A stretch of 64,000 nucleotides of DNA from Bradyrhizobium quebecense (GTDB lineage Bacteria; Pseudomonadota; Alphaproteobacteria; Rhizobiales; Xanthobacteraceae), in assembly GCF_013373795.3 (NCBI RefSeq), contig NZ_CP088022.1:8676743-8740742 (forward strand), read 5' to 3'. Both the position numbers and the translations under genes were made by a program. The notes below the pieces were generated by a model. The model ran no database searches, had not been told where the DNA came from, and worked only from the letters and a program-made list of their open reading frames with translations. Below are positions 20,756-29,701 of this stretch, in pieces; position 1 is the stretch's first letter, and each line of letters starts with the position of its first letter.

Positions 20756-20783
20756 TAGCAGGCCTACCTGTCGATCAGCTGAC
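20756..20783 (-). promoter_or_regulatory. tts box (TtsI-binding promoter) of the NopM gene
   Basis: On the minus strand it begins GTCAGCTGATCGACAGG and ends CTGCTA. It fits the rhizobial tts box pattern (GTCAGCTT-TCGAAAGCT-CC-A) at most defined positions. Its orientation and its distance of about 240 bases suit transcription of the NopM gene by the response regulator TtsI. The same motif is carried by the second copy at 42974-43001. Confidence 0.75.
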
Positions 20784-20838
20784 GAGTGTCGCTGCAGAAC
20801 CCCGGGTCGCTCGGTTGCCAGCGGTGACAGAAGTAAGC

Positions 20839-21658
20839 CCGCCTCTTTATTCCGAGGATGCTCGCCTTATTTCGGGGCTTGAGGAGGTCCTCCGCAATGG
20901 AAGCAGCGCCGGCGCCCGCTGCCAGGGCTCGCTCAGACACCTACGGCGGTTTTCCATTGGTTGATCTGACTGCGCCCACGCCGTCTGAATCACGCGACGA
21001 TGCTAATTCTGTACGGCCGTTTCCGAGCACCTCCGCTGATGCTCAGATCGGGGCTTTAGGTCCGACAGCCTCGTCCCACGGCCGCGGGCTGGTGCTCGAG
21101 GACGGAATGGCTGGGCGACGAGCATATCGACAGGGATCACCGGCTCCAGGAGCAGGATTTGCAGAGGTACCATCCAAATCTCGCCGCCCGAACGCGGTTC
21201 GTGAATCCCCTCATCGTTCTAAATTATCTGCGCTCTGACGACGATGGCGTCGTGCGAACCGAATTCCAGCGCATCGTCGATGATGATAATGGTAATGATG
21301 CAGCCGACTTCCTGTTCCTGCTCGTGACTAATGCCGATCCTGAAGATCCTAATAGCCTCGGCAACCACTGGTCGCTGCTGTTCGTTGATCGCAGCGACCG
21401 GGGCCGGCCGGTCGCCTATCACTACGATTCCTACGGCGGACTCAACAACAAGGATGCAGAACATCCCGCAAGTCGGCTGGACCTCCGCCTGGAGCCGGCA
21501 TGGCCCGGCAGCGGAACGGCTATGATTGCGGCGTCTTCGTGGTGGACGGCACGCGGGCGCTGGTTAGGCAATTGGAGCAAGGACGGGAGCCACACCTGCT
21601 GAACCTCAGCAACCTCGTTGTCAATCGGCAGGCACTGCAGAACCGACTCAGGGGCTGA
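20839..21658 (+). pseudogene. NopD-type SUMO-protease effector, deleted and frameshifted
   Basis: It starts with a piece of the internal repeat of the large effector (LYSEDARLISGLEE, as at 55.27 kb). It then jumps to that effector's C-terminal region (ARARSDTYGG...) and the C48/ULP protease domain. The His (NHWSLLFVDR) and Asp (YHYDSYGG) motifs lie in one frame. The Cys motif (YDCGVFVVDG) and end (QALQNRLRG) lie in another. Frameshifts are near 20900, 21105 and 21500. The sequence is very close to 56.9-57.68 kb, so this is a broken paralogue of the intact gene there. Confidence 0.88.
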
Positions 21659-21679
21659 TGTCGCCGTGGGCGGATAGCT

Positions 21680-21826
21680 CGTCGACGATGCCGCCAACGT
21701 CATCCTCTCCGCCGTCGGTTACAATTTCCGCCGCGTCCTCGCCTGGCTAAGGGCTCTTTGGTACCTCTTCCTGGCTGCCTTCTTCTCAGTCACCAGCCAC
21801 CGCACGCCACTCAAATCGGCTTCTTA
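21680..21826 (+). mobile_element. IS5-type transposase, C-terminal scrap
   Basis: The frame reads DAANVILSAVGYNFRRVLAW, the end of the IS5-family transposase whose middle part lies at 22015-22602. An IS66 tail sits between the two pieces. Confidence 0.7.
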
Positions 21827-22009
21827 ACCGACGCGCCGCGACGACGACGATACTGAAGATCTACTCCCTCTCAACTTCCCCAAAAGCCGCAGCGCCGAAA
21901 ACCCGGCCTGATATAACATAATCTCTCATCCAGCAGCGAATCCACTGGCTCTCGTAGGGGCCGACTGATTCTATGCGAGATTCAATGTGACGAGAAAGTC
22001 GCGCTTACG
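21826..22009 (+). mobile_element. IS66 right-end scrap
   Basis: The end of a TnpC protein (TEDLLPLNFPKSRSAENPA and stop) is followed by an IS66 terminal sequence ending GCGCTTACG at about 22009, as at 2157. Only the last 25 codons and the end remain. Confidence 0.7.
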
Positions 22010-22014
22010 TTCAA

Positions 22015-22602
22015 GCGGCACCAGCGGCAGTTGCGCATCGTGCGCAGCCGCCTGGGCCGGATCATCCGCGACATCCGCCGCAAGATCGAAGGCCAGGATG
22101 CGCTCGAAGAGGCGTTCGCACTCCCGTTGAGCCGGGCCACGCAGATCCGCTCGCAGCAGCAGCGCCAGCGCGGCTGGAAGCTGTATTCCTTCCATGCCCC
22201 CGAGGTGGAGTGCATCGGCAAGGGTAAGGCCAGCGCGCCTTACGAGTTCGGCGTGAAGGCTTCCATAGTCACCAACAACCGGCCTGCTCCCGGCGGCCAG
22301 TTCGTGCTGCACGCCAAGCGCTGCCCGATAACCCTTACGACGGTCACACCCTGCGGGACGTCATCGACCGAACCGAGACACTCACCGGGTGCGCGATCGA
22401 GCGCGCCTTTGTCGACAAGGGATACCGCGGCCATGACGCACAGAACCCGCGCCGCGTCTTCATCTCCGGCCAGAAGCGCGGCGTCTTCGGCACTATCAAG
22501 CGCTAGCTGCGGCGCCGTTCCGCTATCGAGCCCGTGATCGGCCATTTGAAGGCTGAAGGACGCCTCGGCCGCTGCTACCTCAAAGGCCGCGCCCGCTGGG
22601 GC
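22015..22602 (+). pseudogene. IS5-type transposase, middle fragment
   Basis: Read across frames: IVRSRLGRIIRDIRRKIEGQ, LYSFHAPEVECIGKGKASAP, YEFGVKASIVTNNRPAPGGQ, AFVDKGYRGHDAQNPRRVFI and IEPVIGHLKAEGRLGRCYLK. This is the catalytic half of a long IS5-family transposase (D of FVDKGYRG, E of IEPVIGHLK). A frameshift lies near 22320 and a stop follows GTIKR at 22504. The fragment ends where the hybrid transposase on the other strand begins. Confidence 0.8.
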
Positions 22603-23753
22603 AATTCGGTGAGGACATGTCGCAACCATGCGAAGGGCTCAACGCTACAGGCGCGACAGGTCAGCACCAGGCTATAGACAACGGCACTGGCGCTGGCTCC
22701 ATCAACGGTATCGCTGAAGAGCCAATTTTTCCTGCCACAGGCGAAGATTCTGATGTCGCGCTCAAGAAGGTTGTTGTGGATCGGCATCTCGCCGTCCTCG
22801 TTGTAGCGCGTCAGATATTCCCACTGATTGAGCGTATAGGAGACAGCATCGCCGAGCTTGGTGTCGGGCACGACCTTTGCGGCGATTGCTTCGAGCCATG
22901 CCTTGAGAGTGTTCAGGACAGGAATGCTGTGTTGCTGGCGGAAGCGGCGCCTGTAATTGGCCCGCGTTTCGCCGTCATCCGGTTTTTCTTCACGCACCTG
23001 TCTTTCAATCCGGTAGAGTTGGTCGAAGAACTTGAGGGCTTGCGCCGGCAGCCCGCCGGGTTTCTTCCTCGCTTTGAGGGCGTCGACAAAGCGCCGCCTG
23101 GCGTGGGCCACGCATCCGATATGCGTGGCGCCTTTCAACGTGCGCCAGGCCGAGTAACCGTCACTCATCAAGATGCCGCGGTAGTCGCCAAGGAAGGTCT
23201 GCGGGTGTTCCTGCCCACGACCAGGCTGATAATCGAACAGCACAATCGGCTGCTCACTGTCCTCGCCGCTGCAATAGGCCCACATGTACGAGGTGCTGGA
23301 GGCTTCCTTGTCCTTTTCCTTCAATACCTGAACCGTTGTTTCGTCGCCGTGGATGAGGGCCTGGCACCTGAGCCGCAGTTTCAGTACGTCGTAGATGCGC
23401 ACATTGATCAGCATCAGGTTCATCGCCCCGCGACCGAGCCAATCCTCCTGCGCCGCCGTTTCCCAGCTCGGGATCGTGACCTCGCCGCCATCCACGCCCC
23501 GGACCCGCGGGCGCTCGACCTCGATCTTGCCGCCGTGGAAGCCGATCCGTCCCCGCGTTCGGCCCAAGGTGCGTCCGCCGCGCCGCCTCGCGATCGTGGC
23601 GCGGCCCGCCACAACATCCGCCTCCATCATCGTGCCGAGCGCCTCGATCCCTGCCGCAAGGCAGAACCGATCGAAGCTCGCCCGCACTTCTGCAAACGCT
23701 TCGTCCACCGCCCCGGTCGCCGGCCAACCAGCCGGTGTGATATCTCTTGTCAT
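22575..23753 (-). CDS. Hybrid open frame: IS256 N-terminus fused to IS66 TnpC core
   Basis: A continuous 392-residue frame made of two unrelated transposases. Residues 1-118 (MTRDITPAGWPATG... to GAMNLMLINV) are the N-terminal DNA-binding half of an IS256-family transposase. From RIYDVLKLRLRCQALIHGDE onward it is the TnpC catalytic core of IS66, with HGDETT, MSDGYSAW and LLERDIRIF, so all three DDE residues are kept. The C-terminus is cut at TELPQRA by the IS5 fragment. The join is at about 23400. It may be translated but is unlikely to act on either element's ends. Confidence 0.85.
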   Translation of the reverse strand: MTRDITPAGWPATGAVDEAFAEVRASFDRFCLAAGIEALGTMMEADVVAGRATIARRRGGRTLGRTRGRIGFHGGKIEVERPRVRGVDGGEVTIPSWETAAQEDWLGRGAMNLMLINVRIYDVLKLRLRCQALIHGDETTVQVLKEKDKEASSTSYMWAYCSGEDSEQPIVLFDYQPGRGQEHPQTFLGDYRGILMSDGYSAWRTLKGATHIGCVAHARRRFVDALKARKKPGGLPAQALKFFDQLYRIERQVREEKPDDGETRANYRRRFRQQHSIPVLNTLKAWLEAIAAKVVPDTKLGDAVSYTLNQWEYLTRYNEDGEMPIHNNLLERDIRIFACGRKNWLFSDTVDGASASAVVYSLVLTCRACSVEPFAWLRHVLTELPQRARPLR

Positions 23754-23796
23754 GGCGTTGCTCTTCTTTGTGGAATCAGCACCCCGAGCCTACCGG

Positions 23797-23852
23797 CTCA
23801 AGGTGGGCAACGCCGACCTCTTCAGAAATTCAACAGAACCCGGGACATCCCC
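23797..23852. repeat. 56-bp repeat, outer end of an IS256-like element (copy 2)
   Basis: Same sequence as 2159-2214. It lies 44 bases upstream of the ATG of the IS256-type N-terminus (23753, minus strand), the position expected for the element's left terminal region. Confidence 0.7.
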
Positions 23853-24208
23853 AGTTCTTGTTCTAAATGGGCGATCTTCTCATCCAGGGACTGCAACTGG
23901 TCGACAGCAATCGTAGGATCGATTGGGCCATCGCAGGGGTATCTGCTATCCTATTCAGGAGTTTGGCCAGATTGATCCATCATTCCGATCGCGGCGCCCA
24001 GGGCGAACTCCGTCGGAACACCTGTTCTCACTCATGACAGCAACTTGTCCAGCACCTCTGCCGGTTGGCAACATGATAAGGGTCCCAGAGCGGTCGGATC
24101 GAAACCGGATCAAGTAGTCCTATCCACGTGGTCCACTTCAGATTTCCACCAGATCGGTCGTGTGTGTTGCAGGCGCGCGAATTCTTGAGCGTCGAAAAAG
24201 GTGCTTGA
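23853..24208. other. No supported gene
   Basis: Only short unsupported frames; nothing recognised. Confidence 0.5.
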
Positions 24209-24840
24209 TCACAGTCTGCAACCAAATTCCAATTTGCCACCGCTTGGGTCACCAGACTTCCTATTTTGTCTTGCCCAGCTGAGGCGCCCGCGCGCCGGTT
24301 TTTGCCCGACGCGGCTGCCATTGCGACACGAATCGTAGCTTTGATCGGCCTGGGCGGCAATCAACATCTCGCAGTCGCGCAGCGCCTTGATGTTGCAGGC
24401 ATAGGCTGGTCCACGGCGGTTACCTTTCTGTTGGGGATGTCCGGCTTGAAGTTGCATCGCGCGGGTCTTGTTGGCGACCAGCGCCGGGTGCGCCCACAGG
24501 TAATCCTCGCTCTTCGTCAGCAAATGCCAGCAGAGCACAGTAAGCTTGCGAGCCACGGCGACCGCGGCGATCTGATGGCCGCGCCGGGTGCGGATGCGCA
24601 CGAAAAAAGCACGCAGTGGACCGGGCGCCTTGGCCGCTGCCCAGGCCGCCTCGACCAGCATGGCGCGCGCGTGACTGCGCCCGATCTCGCTGATGCGACG
24701 TGATGGGCGGCTCCCAGTCCCGACTGCCGCACCCGCGGGTTCAGCCCGAAATAGCTCGCTAGGGGGCGCCGGCCGTCCGGATCGCGGTCGGCACCAGGCG
24801 CATACTCCTCCATCCTTCAAGTCAGAGGGACAAGCAGGAC
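24209..24840 (-). pseudogene. IS110-family transposase, C-terminal half
   Basis: Minus strand. One frame gives LASYFGLNPRVRQSGLGAAH and the next gives IGRSHARAMLVEAAWAAAKA, FFVRIRTRRGHQIAAVAVAR and LTVLCWHLLTKSEDYLWAHP. This is the well-conserved C-terminal half of an IS110/IS116 transposase with its tail (AYACNIKALRDCEMLIAAQA). A frameshift lies near 24700. The N-terminal catalytic domain is missing. Confidence 0.8.
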
Positions 24841-25610
24841 TCGATCGCGCCGGGGCGGGATGACAACCGAAGGACGGCTCACGCCATTTAAGGGGCAATC
24901 CGTTCTGCGGGTGAGCCTTGGTGTATGTCGTCCGGCAACGTCGTCGCCAAGAATAGGCGTCTCTCCCGCAGGACCCTGGGGGCTTGGGGCAGCTCAAAAA
25001 TACCGCAACCCCGTAGGATCCCGCATTGCCAAGCCGCCAATAGAGCAGCATGTTTCCTCTGGAATTGGAGGGAGAACCGTAGTGATCTTCGCAAGCGGAC
25101 GTCGGAGCGGTCGGTCATTCAGCCGTGCCGGACGATTGAGGAAGCAGAGGCCGTTGCCGCGGAAATGAACGGCGCCGGGTTTAAGAATGTTGCGATCGGG
25201 AACACAAGCCGGCCCGCGAAATGAACAATCGGTGAGCAGTCTTCTCTAGTATGGAAATGCTGCTCGGATAGCTTGGGCACCTTGCCCACCGGCGCGCGGT
25301 GAACTCATCCACTGATAGGACCGATCCCTCGGGATCACCGAGCGCACGGCCGATGAAGGAGCAAAGCTTGCAGCCGTCTGGCGCTCTCCGCTTCTGTTGC
25401 CGTCTGCCGACCAGGGTGATCTGGTTGCTCTCGCTGTGGGTACGGTTTCGCTGTGGGGACGGTCTGGAGCACGACACGGGATACCGCGCGCAATTCGGGC
25501 GCGTGCGAACTGTCGATGATCTGTTGGTAGGTGAGGAGTTCGAGCGCCGCCAGACAGAGTGCGACCTACTCGATCTGGTGCGAAACAACTACGGCTTAAA
25601 GAAAGGAGTA
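24841..25610. other. No firmly supported gene
   Basis: A + frame ending at 25224 reads RTIEEAEAVAAEMNGAGFKN near its end, which looks protein-like, but its start is unclear. Other frames here overlap on both strands without recognisable features. Confidence 0.35.
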
Positions 25611-25615
25611 GCCAC

Positions 25616-25807
25616 ATGCTGTTCTTTGTCGATCTCGCCCTCGCGCCTCTGCAGTTCATGGCCTCGTTTTGCGACGAGATGGTGAGGCCGCTGACGCGGT
25701 CGGTGCGCCCTGCCATCGCGGGCCCGGCCCAGATAATCCATATCACCCCAGAGCGTCGGGCGCGCCGAAAGCGGAAGATTCTGCGTCGCCTGCAGCTCGG
25801 CTATTGA
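25616..25807 (+). CDS. Small hypothetical protein
   Basis: A 63-residue protein starting at ATG 25616 with AAAGGAG eight bases upstream, a strong ribosome-binding site that decides this start over longer frames. The N-terminal half is hydrophobic (LFFVDLALAPLQFMASFCDE) and could lie along or cross the membrane. The C-terminal half is very basic (ERRARRKRKILRRLQLGY). No family is recognised. It stands alone between IS fragments. Confidence 0.6.
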   Translation: MLFFVDLALAPLQFMASFCDEMVRPLTRSVRPAIAGPAQIIHITPERRARRKRKILRRLQLGY

Positions 25808-25949
25808 GGAGGCTGCGCTGATGACCGTGGGGATGTCCCGATCGGTGTTGAACTACGTCGGGCCGACGGGAGTGAATGTTACGCGGGCCTCGAGACGTGG
25901 GCAATGGGCTTGATCGTCATGCGATCGTGGCGAGCTTGTGGGCCGCACG

Positions 25950-26107
25950 CAGAACCGACAATTGCGGGCAGCCGGGCGGCGCGGCTGGCTGACTTCATGG
26001 CTGCCGATCTGTCCGCGCTCGACCATCTGGTGGTCCAAATCGACGGGCTGCATCTCGGCGACGATCTCGTGCTGGTCGCCGCAATCGGAGTTGGCGGCGA
26101 AGGCAAC
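25950..26107 (+). mobile_element. IS256-type transposase, central fragment
   Basis: The frame reads ARLADFMAADLSALDHLVVQ then IDGLHLGDDLVLVAAIGVGG, the region around the first catalytic aspartate of the same IS256-type family as the N-terminus at 23.4-23.75 kb. It is cut at 26111 by the GTAAGC end of an IS66 element. Confidence 0.75.
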
Positions 26108-26148
26108 AAGCGTAAGCGCGAAGCCGATACCCTGGCTTCAGAGTTAGA

Positions 26149-26604
26149 ATGAATGTGCGAAGAAGCCTCCGGCTTGGAACGGAGGTTTGGATGGGATTGG
26201 ACAGCAAAAAGGACGTCCATTTGGGCGGCTCACCGGTAGGGCTGGTGGAGGTCCTCGAAGGACCGTCGGGGCGCCGTGTGTGTTCGGAGGCTGAGAGAGC
26301 CCGGATCGTCGCCGAGAGTCTGCTACCTGGTGCCCAGGTGTCCGAGGTGGCGCGCAAGCACGGAGCGACGCGCTGGCATATTTACGATTGGCGACGCCGC
26401 TTTCGACAGCGAGGCATGTTGGCGCCGTGCGAGGCATCGCAGTCGACATTCGCAGCGCTGGTCGTGGAAAGCGCGTTGGAGGAGCGTCAGGTTCCGGCGA
26501 TCAAGCTTGAGATCGCGATCGGCGATGTTGTGCTGCGGACGGACACAGCCATAGATGGCGAGCAGCTGTCCCGGGTGATCCGCGCAGTCCGAGCGTCACG
26601 ATGA
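26149..26604 (+). CDS. tnpA: IS66 TnpA
   Basis: A 151-residue protein with the HTH_8-like region of IS66 Orf1 (RIVAESLLPGAQVSEVARKH followed by GATRWHIYDWRRRF, residues 50-85) and the usual C-terminal strand part (IKLEIAIGDVVLRTDTAIDG). The IS66 left end GTAAGC is at 26112. The gene overlaps tnpB at ATGA (26601-26604). It is intact, but the rest of the element is cut off by an IS3. Confidence 0.88.
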   Translation: MNVRRSLRLGTEVWMGLDSKKDVHLGGSPVGLVEVLEGPSGRRVCSEAERARIVAESLLPGAQVSEVARKHGATRWHIYDWRRRFRQRGMLAPCEASQSTFAALVVESALEERQVPAIKLEIAIGDVVLRTDTAIDGEQLSRVIRAVRASR

Positions 26605-26763
26605 TCGCGGCCGGTGCCGATCTGAAGATTTACATCGCGACGCGGCCGATCGACTTCCGCTGTGGCCACGATGGGCTTGCGGCGAAGGTGCAGGAGATGC
26701 TTCGTCTCGACCCGTTCAGCGGCGCAGCCTTCGTGTTCCGATCGAAACGAGCACAGCTCGTTT
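26601..26763 (+). pseudogene. tnpB: IS66 TnpB, truncated
   Basis: It starts normally (IYIATRPIDFRCGHDGLAAK) and carries AAFVFRSKRAQLV, the place where IS66 TnpB proteins read VFCN+R.D. It is then lost as unrelated DNA and the IS3 left end follow. About 54 of some 115 residues remain. tnpC is absent. Confidence 0.8.
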
Positions 26764-26785
26764 CATTGTACGTCCCTTTGTCAGA

Positions 26786-28151
26786 AGAGCTGGCTCCGCA
26801 AATTCAGACAGTAGCTTGAGTGGATTTTCTGCCTGAGAGCGGCGAGGATTCTTGCCGCGAAACAGGAGCGAAGATGACGAAGAGGAGTCGCCGGACGCAT
26901 TCTCCGGCATTCAAGGCAAAGGTGGCTTTGGCGGCCGTGAAGGGGGAGAAGACATTGGCCGAGCTGGCGCAACTGTTTGATGTCCATCCGAACCAGATCA
27001 CGACCTGCAAGTCCCAACTCCTGGAAGGCGCCGCCGGAGTGTTTGGGCAGGACAACGGACCGGCCGAGGCGCCGGTCGATTTGAAGCGTTACATGCCAAG
27101 ATCGGCGAGCTTGCGTTGGAGAACGATTTTTTGTCCGGCGCGCTCACCAAGGCGGGCCTGCTGAGCGCAAAGCGATGATCGACCGCGACCATGATCTGTC
27201 TGTCGTGCGCCAGGCGAAGGTCCTGAACCTTGCCCGCAGTACGGTTTACTATGAACCTCGGCCGGTTTCGGCCGAGGACTTGTCTTGATGCGCCGGCTCG
27301 ATGAGCTGCACCTCGATTATCCCTTCGCAGGGGGGCGCATGCTGCGATCGCTGTTGCAGCGTGAGGGCATGCAGGTTGGCCGCCGCCACGTCGCGACGCT
27401 GATGAAGCGCATGGGGATCGAGGCGATCTATCGCCGTCCGAACACGAGCAAGCCCGCACCGGGCCAGAAGATCTACCCGTACCTATTGCGCGGATTGAAG
27501 ATCGAGCGGCCGAACCAGGTCTGGGCAATGGACATCAGTTACATTCCGATGCGACGTGGATTCGTTTACCTCGCCGCGGTCGTCGATGTGTTCAGCTGAA
27601 GGGTATTGGTCCATCGCGTATCGATCACGATGGAGACGATATTCTGCGTCGAAGCGCTCCAGGAGGCGTTGGCGAAGCACGGCAGGCCCGAGATCTTCTT
27701 CAACACGGATCAGGGTAGCCAGTTCACCAGCCTCGACTTCGCCGGCGTGCTGCTGGACGCGAACATCGCCATCAGCATGGACGGCAAGGGTGCCTGGCGC
27801 GACAACGTGTTCGTCGAGCGGCTGTGGCGCACTGTCAAATACGAGGAAGTCTATCTGCGTGCTTACGACAGCGTGCTCGAGGCGCGAGCATCGATTTCCA
27901 AATATCTGGCGTTCTACAATCGAGGACGTCCTCACTCGAGCCTTGACGAACGCACGCCCGACGAGGCTTACTTCGGCGCGCAAACGATGGTGACGGCCGC
28001 ATGATCGTCGCCAACGATTTTGCTGCGGCTCTGGTCGGGCTTGCGCCCTCCCGACGCCACAGCAAAATCGTAAAGCCCCGCGTTCAGCATAACCCGGCAG
28101 GAATCCACTTAATTTTCGCGGGGCCCTGTCCAAACAACCGGGACCAGCTCT
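26786..28151 (+). mobile_element. IS3-family element, copy 1 (1366 bp)
   Basis: Ends are imperfect inverted repeats: AGAGCTGGCTCCGCAAATTC at 26786 against the complement of ...ACCAGCTCT ending at 28151. A second copy lies inverted at 47569-48952. Apart from a few substitutions the two differ by an 18-bp tandem duplication in copy 2. No target duplication is obvious here. Confidence 0.85.
26874..28004 (+). pseudogene. IS3 orfA/orfB, frameshifted, copy 1
   Basis: orfA starts at 26874 (TKRSRRTHSPAFKAKVALAA, HTH with AELAQLFDVHPNQI). It loses frame at 27087, where the proper reading ALHAKIGELALENDFLSG lies in another frame. orfB begins near 27175 (DHDLSVVRQAKVLNLARSTV) and has a frameshift at DLS*/LMRRLDELHLDYPF. 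A TGA after VVDVFS at 27597 splits the integrase core: WAMDISYIP before the stop, NTDQGSQFTS and WRDNVFVERLW after it. The first two lesions are shared with copy 2; the TGA is not. Confidence 0.85.
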
Positions 28152-28229
28152 GTTCTCTCAGGCCTGCTTTGGGTTCAAATAGAAAGGGGAACTGTGGTCA
28201 ACCTCCAACCTTCAGAGCGGCGACCGTAC

Positions 28230-28485
28230 GACTGACTTGCGCAGTATCGGGGATAGGGGCGCGGAGGCTCAAGACGACTGCGTTATTTCCACCACGCATC
28301 ATTGCCACCACGCATCGCTCGTCGAGGATCCGTCCCTTCTCCGCTCGTGTGGCCGACCGGTAACGCTCCGTTACCGCCGACACCACCTCGCGCCGCGCGC
28401 GCATGCTGATCTTTCCCGCATAGACGCCACCGAACCAATTCGATGGCACCGCCCCAATCATCGGCGAAAAGTTGTCCAGTAACAT
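28230..28485 (-). pseudogene. Transposase N-terminal remnant
   Basis: The minus frame reads MRARREVVSAVTERYRSATR then AEKGRILDE. This resembles the start of a rhizobial integrase-core transposase group (ERYR...RAEKGRILDELC). After this the reading decays. The family assignment is uncertain. Confidence 0.5.
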
Positions 28486-28606
28486 TCTGGGTGAGGCAAT
28501 GCGGGGGTCAAATTTGCAAACGATGACGTAATTGCGGTCGGCGCCCGCGGCTCGAAAGGTCCGCTATCTTCAAGCCTTCCCGCAATCTCGCGAATCGGAG
28601 GGGGCT

Positions 28607-29701
28607 ATGAAGCAATATGTTGGGCTGGATGTCTCGCAAAGAGAAACGTCAGTATGTGTGGTCGACGAAGTGGGTCAGGTCTTGTTCGAGGGAAAGGCCA
28701 AGTCCGACCCGGGGGCGCTCACGGCACTGCTTCGCAAGCGGGCGCCACAGGCGCAGCGCATCGGATTTGAGACCGGGGCGATGGCGAGTTGGCTATGGCA
28801 TGAACTTCGTAGGGTTGATCTTCCGGTGGTCTGCATCGACGCGCGGCATGCCCACGCGGCTTTGTCCGTACGCATGAACAAGAGCGATCGGAATGATGCT
28901 CGAGGTCTGGCCGAATTGGTGCGGGTTGGCTGGTATCGAGAAGTCAAAGTCAAGAGTGAGGAAAGTCAGAAGATCCGCGCGATACTCATCGCGAGATCTC
29001 GGCTCGTGGCCATTCGTCGAGATATCGAGAACCAGGTCCGCAGTCTAATCAAAGAATAGGGCTTGCTCTTCCCACGCGCGATCGGACTGAAGTTTCGCAA
29101 TCAGGTCTGCGAGCTATTGGGCGAAGATCATCAACTCCTCGGTGTGATCGCGCCGCTTCTGTCGATCCATGAGCAGATCTGCAAGCAGCAAAGCAAGTTC
29201 GACGACGAAGTCCGCCAGTTGGCGAAGTCGGATGAGACGACGCGCCGCCTGATGACGGTTCCTGGTGTCGGCGTCGTGACCGCCTTGGCCTTCCGCCATA
29301 CGATCGACGACCCATCGCGCTTCCGATCGGCATCAAGCGTCGGCGCCTATCTGGGTCTTACGCCCCGACGAAACCAGTCTGGTGAAACTGACATCAACGG
29401 CAAGATATCACGATGGGGCGACCGTCTTCTCCGAACGTACCTGTACGGGGCGGCGACCGTCCTGCTTTATCGAACGAAGAAATGGTCCTCTCTCAAGGCT
29501 TGGGGCATGAAGCTCGCCAATCGGATTGGCATGCGAAAGGCAAAGGTCGCCATCGCGCGCAAAATCGCCATCGTTCTTCACTGTATCTGGGTCGACGGCG
29601 GATTCTCGCCTTTGACGGCCTTACTGCCGGAGAAGGCTTCTAGCCGGTCGAAGAAGCTCGAGTCGTCCGCGGTGACTGTGAACGATTCCCATTTGGACTG
29701 A
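28607..29701 (+). pseudogene. IS110-family transposase with one in-frame stop
   Basis: Start ATG 28607 ([20 protein letters not shown]) has GGAGGGGG just upstream. The DEDD domain is complete ([32 protein letters not shown]). A single TAG at 29057-29059 interrupts ([15 protein letters not shown]). The same frame then continues to the end with the Transposase_20 region ([40 protein letters not shown]). Only this amber codon prevents a full-length product of about 364 residues, so decay is recent or readthrough is possible. Confidence 0.85.

Noticed and set aside
22617-23975. 452-codon open frame on + opposite the hybrid transposase
   Set aside because: Antisense of IS66 and IS256 coding sequence; no domain of its own.
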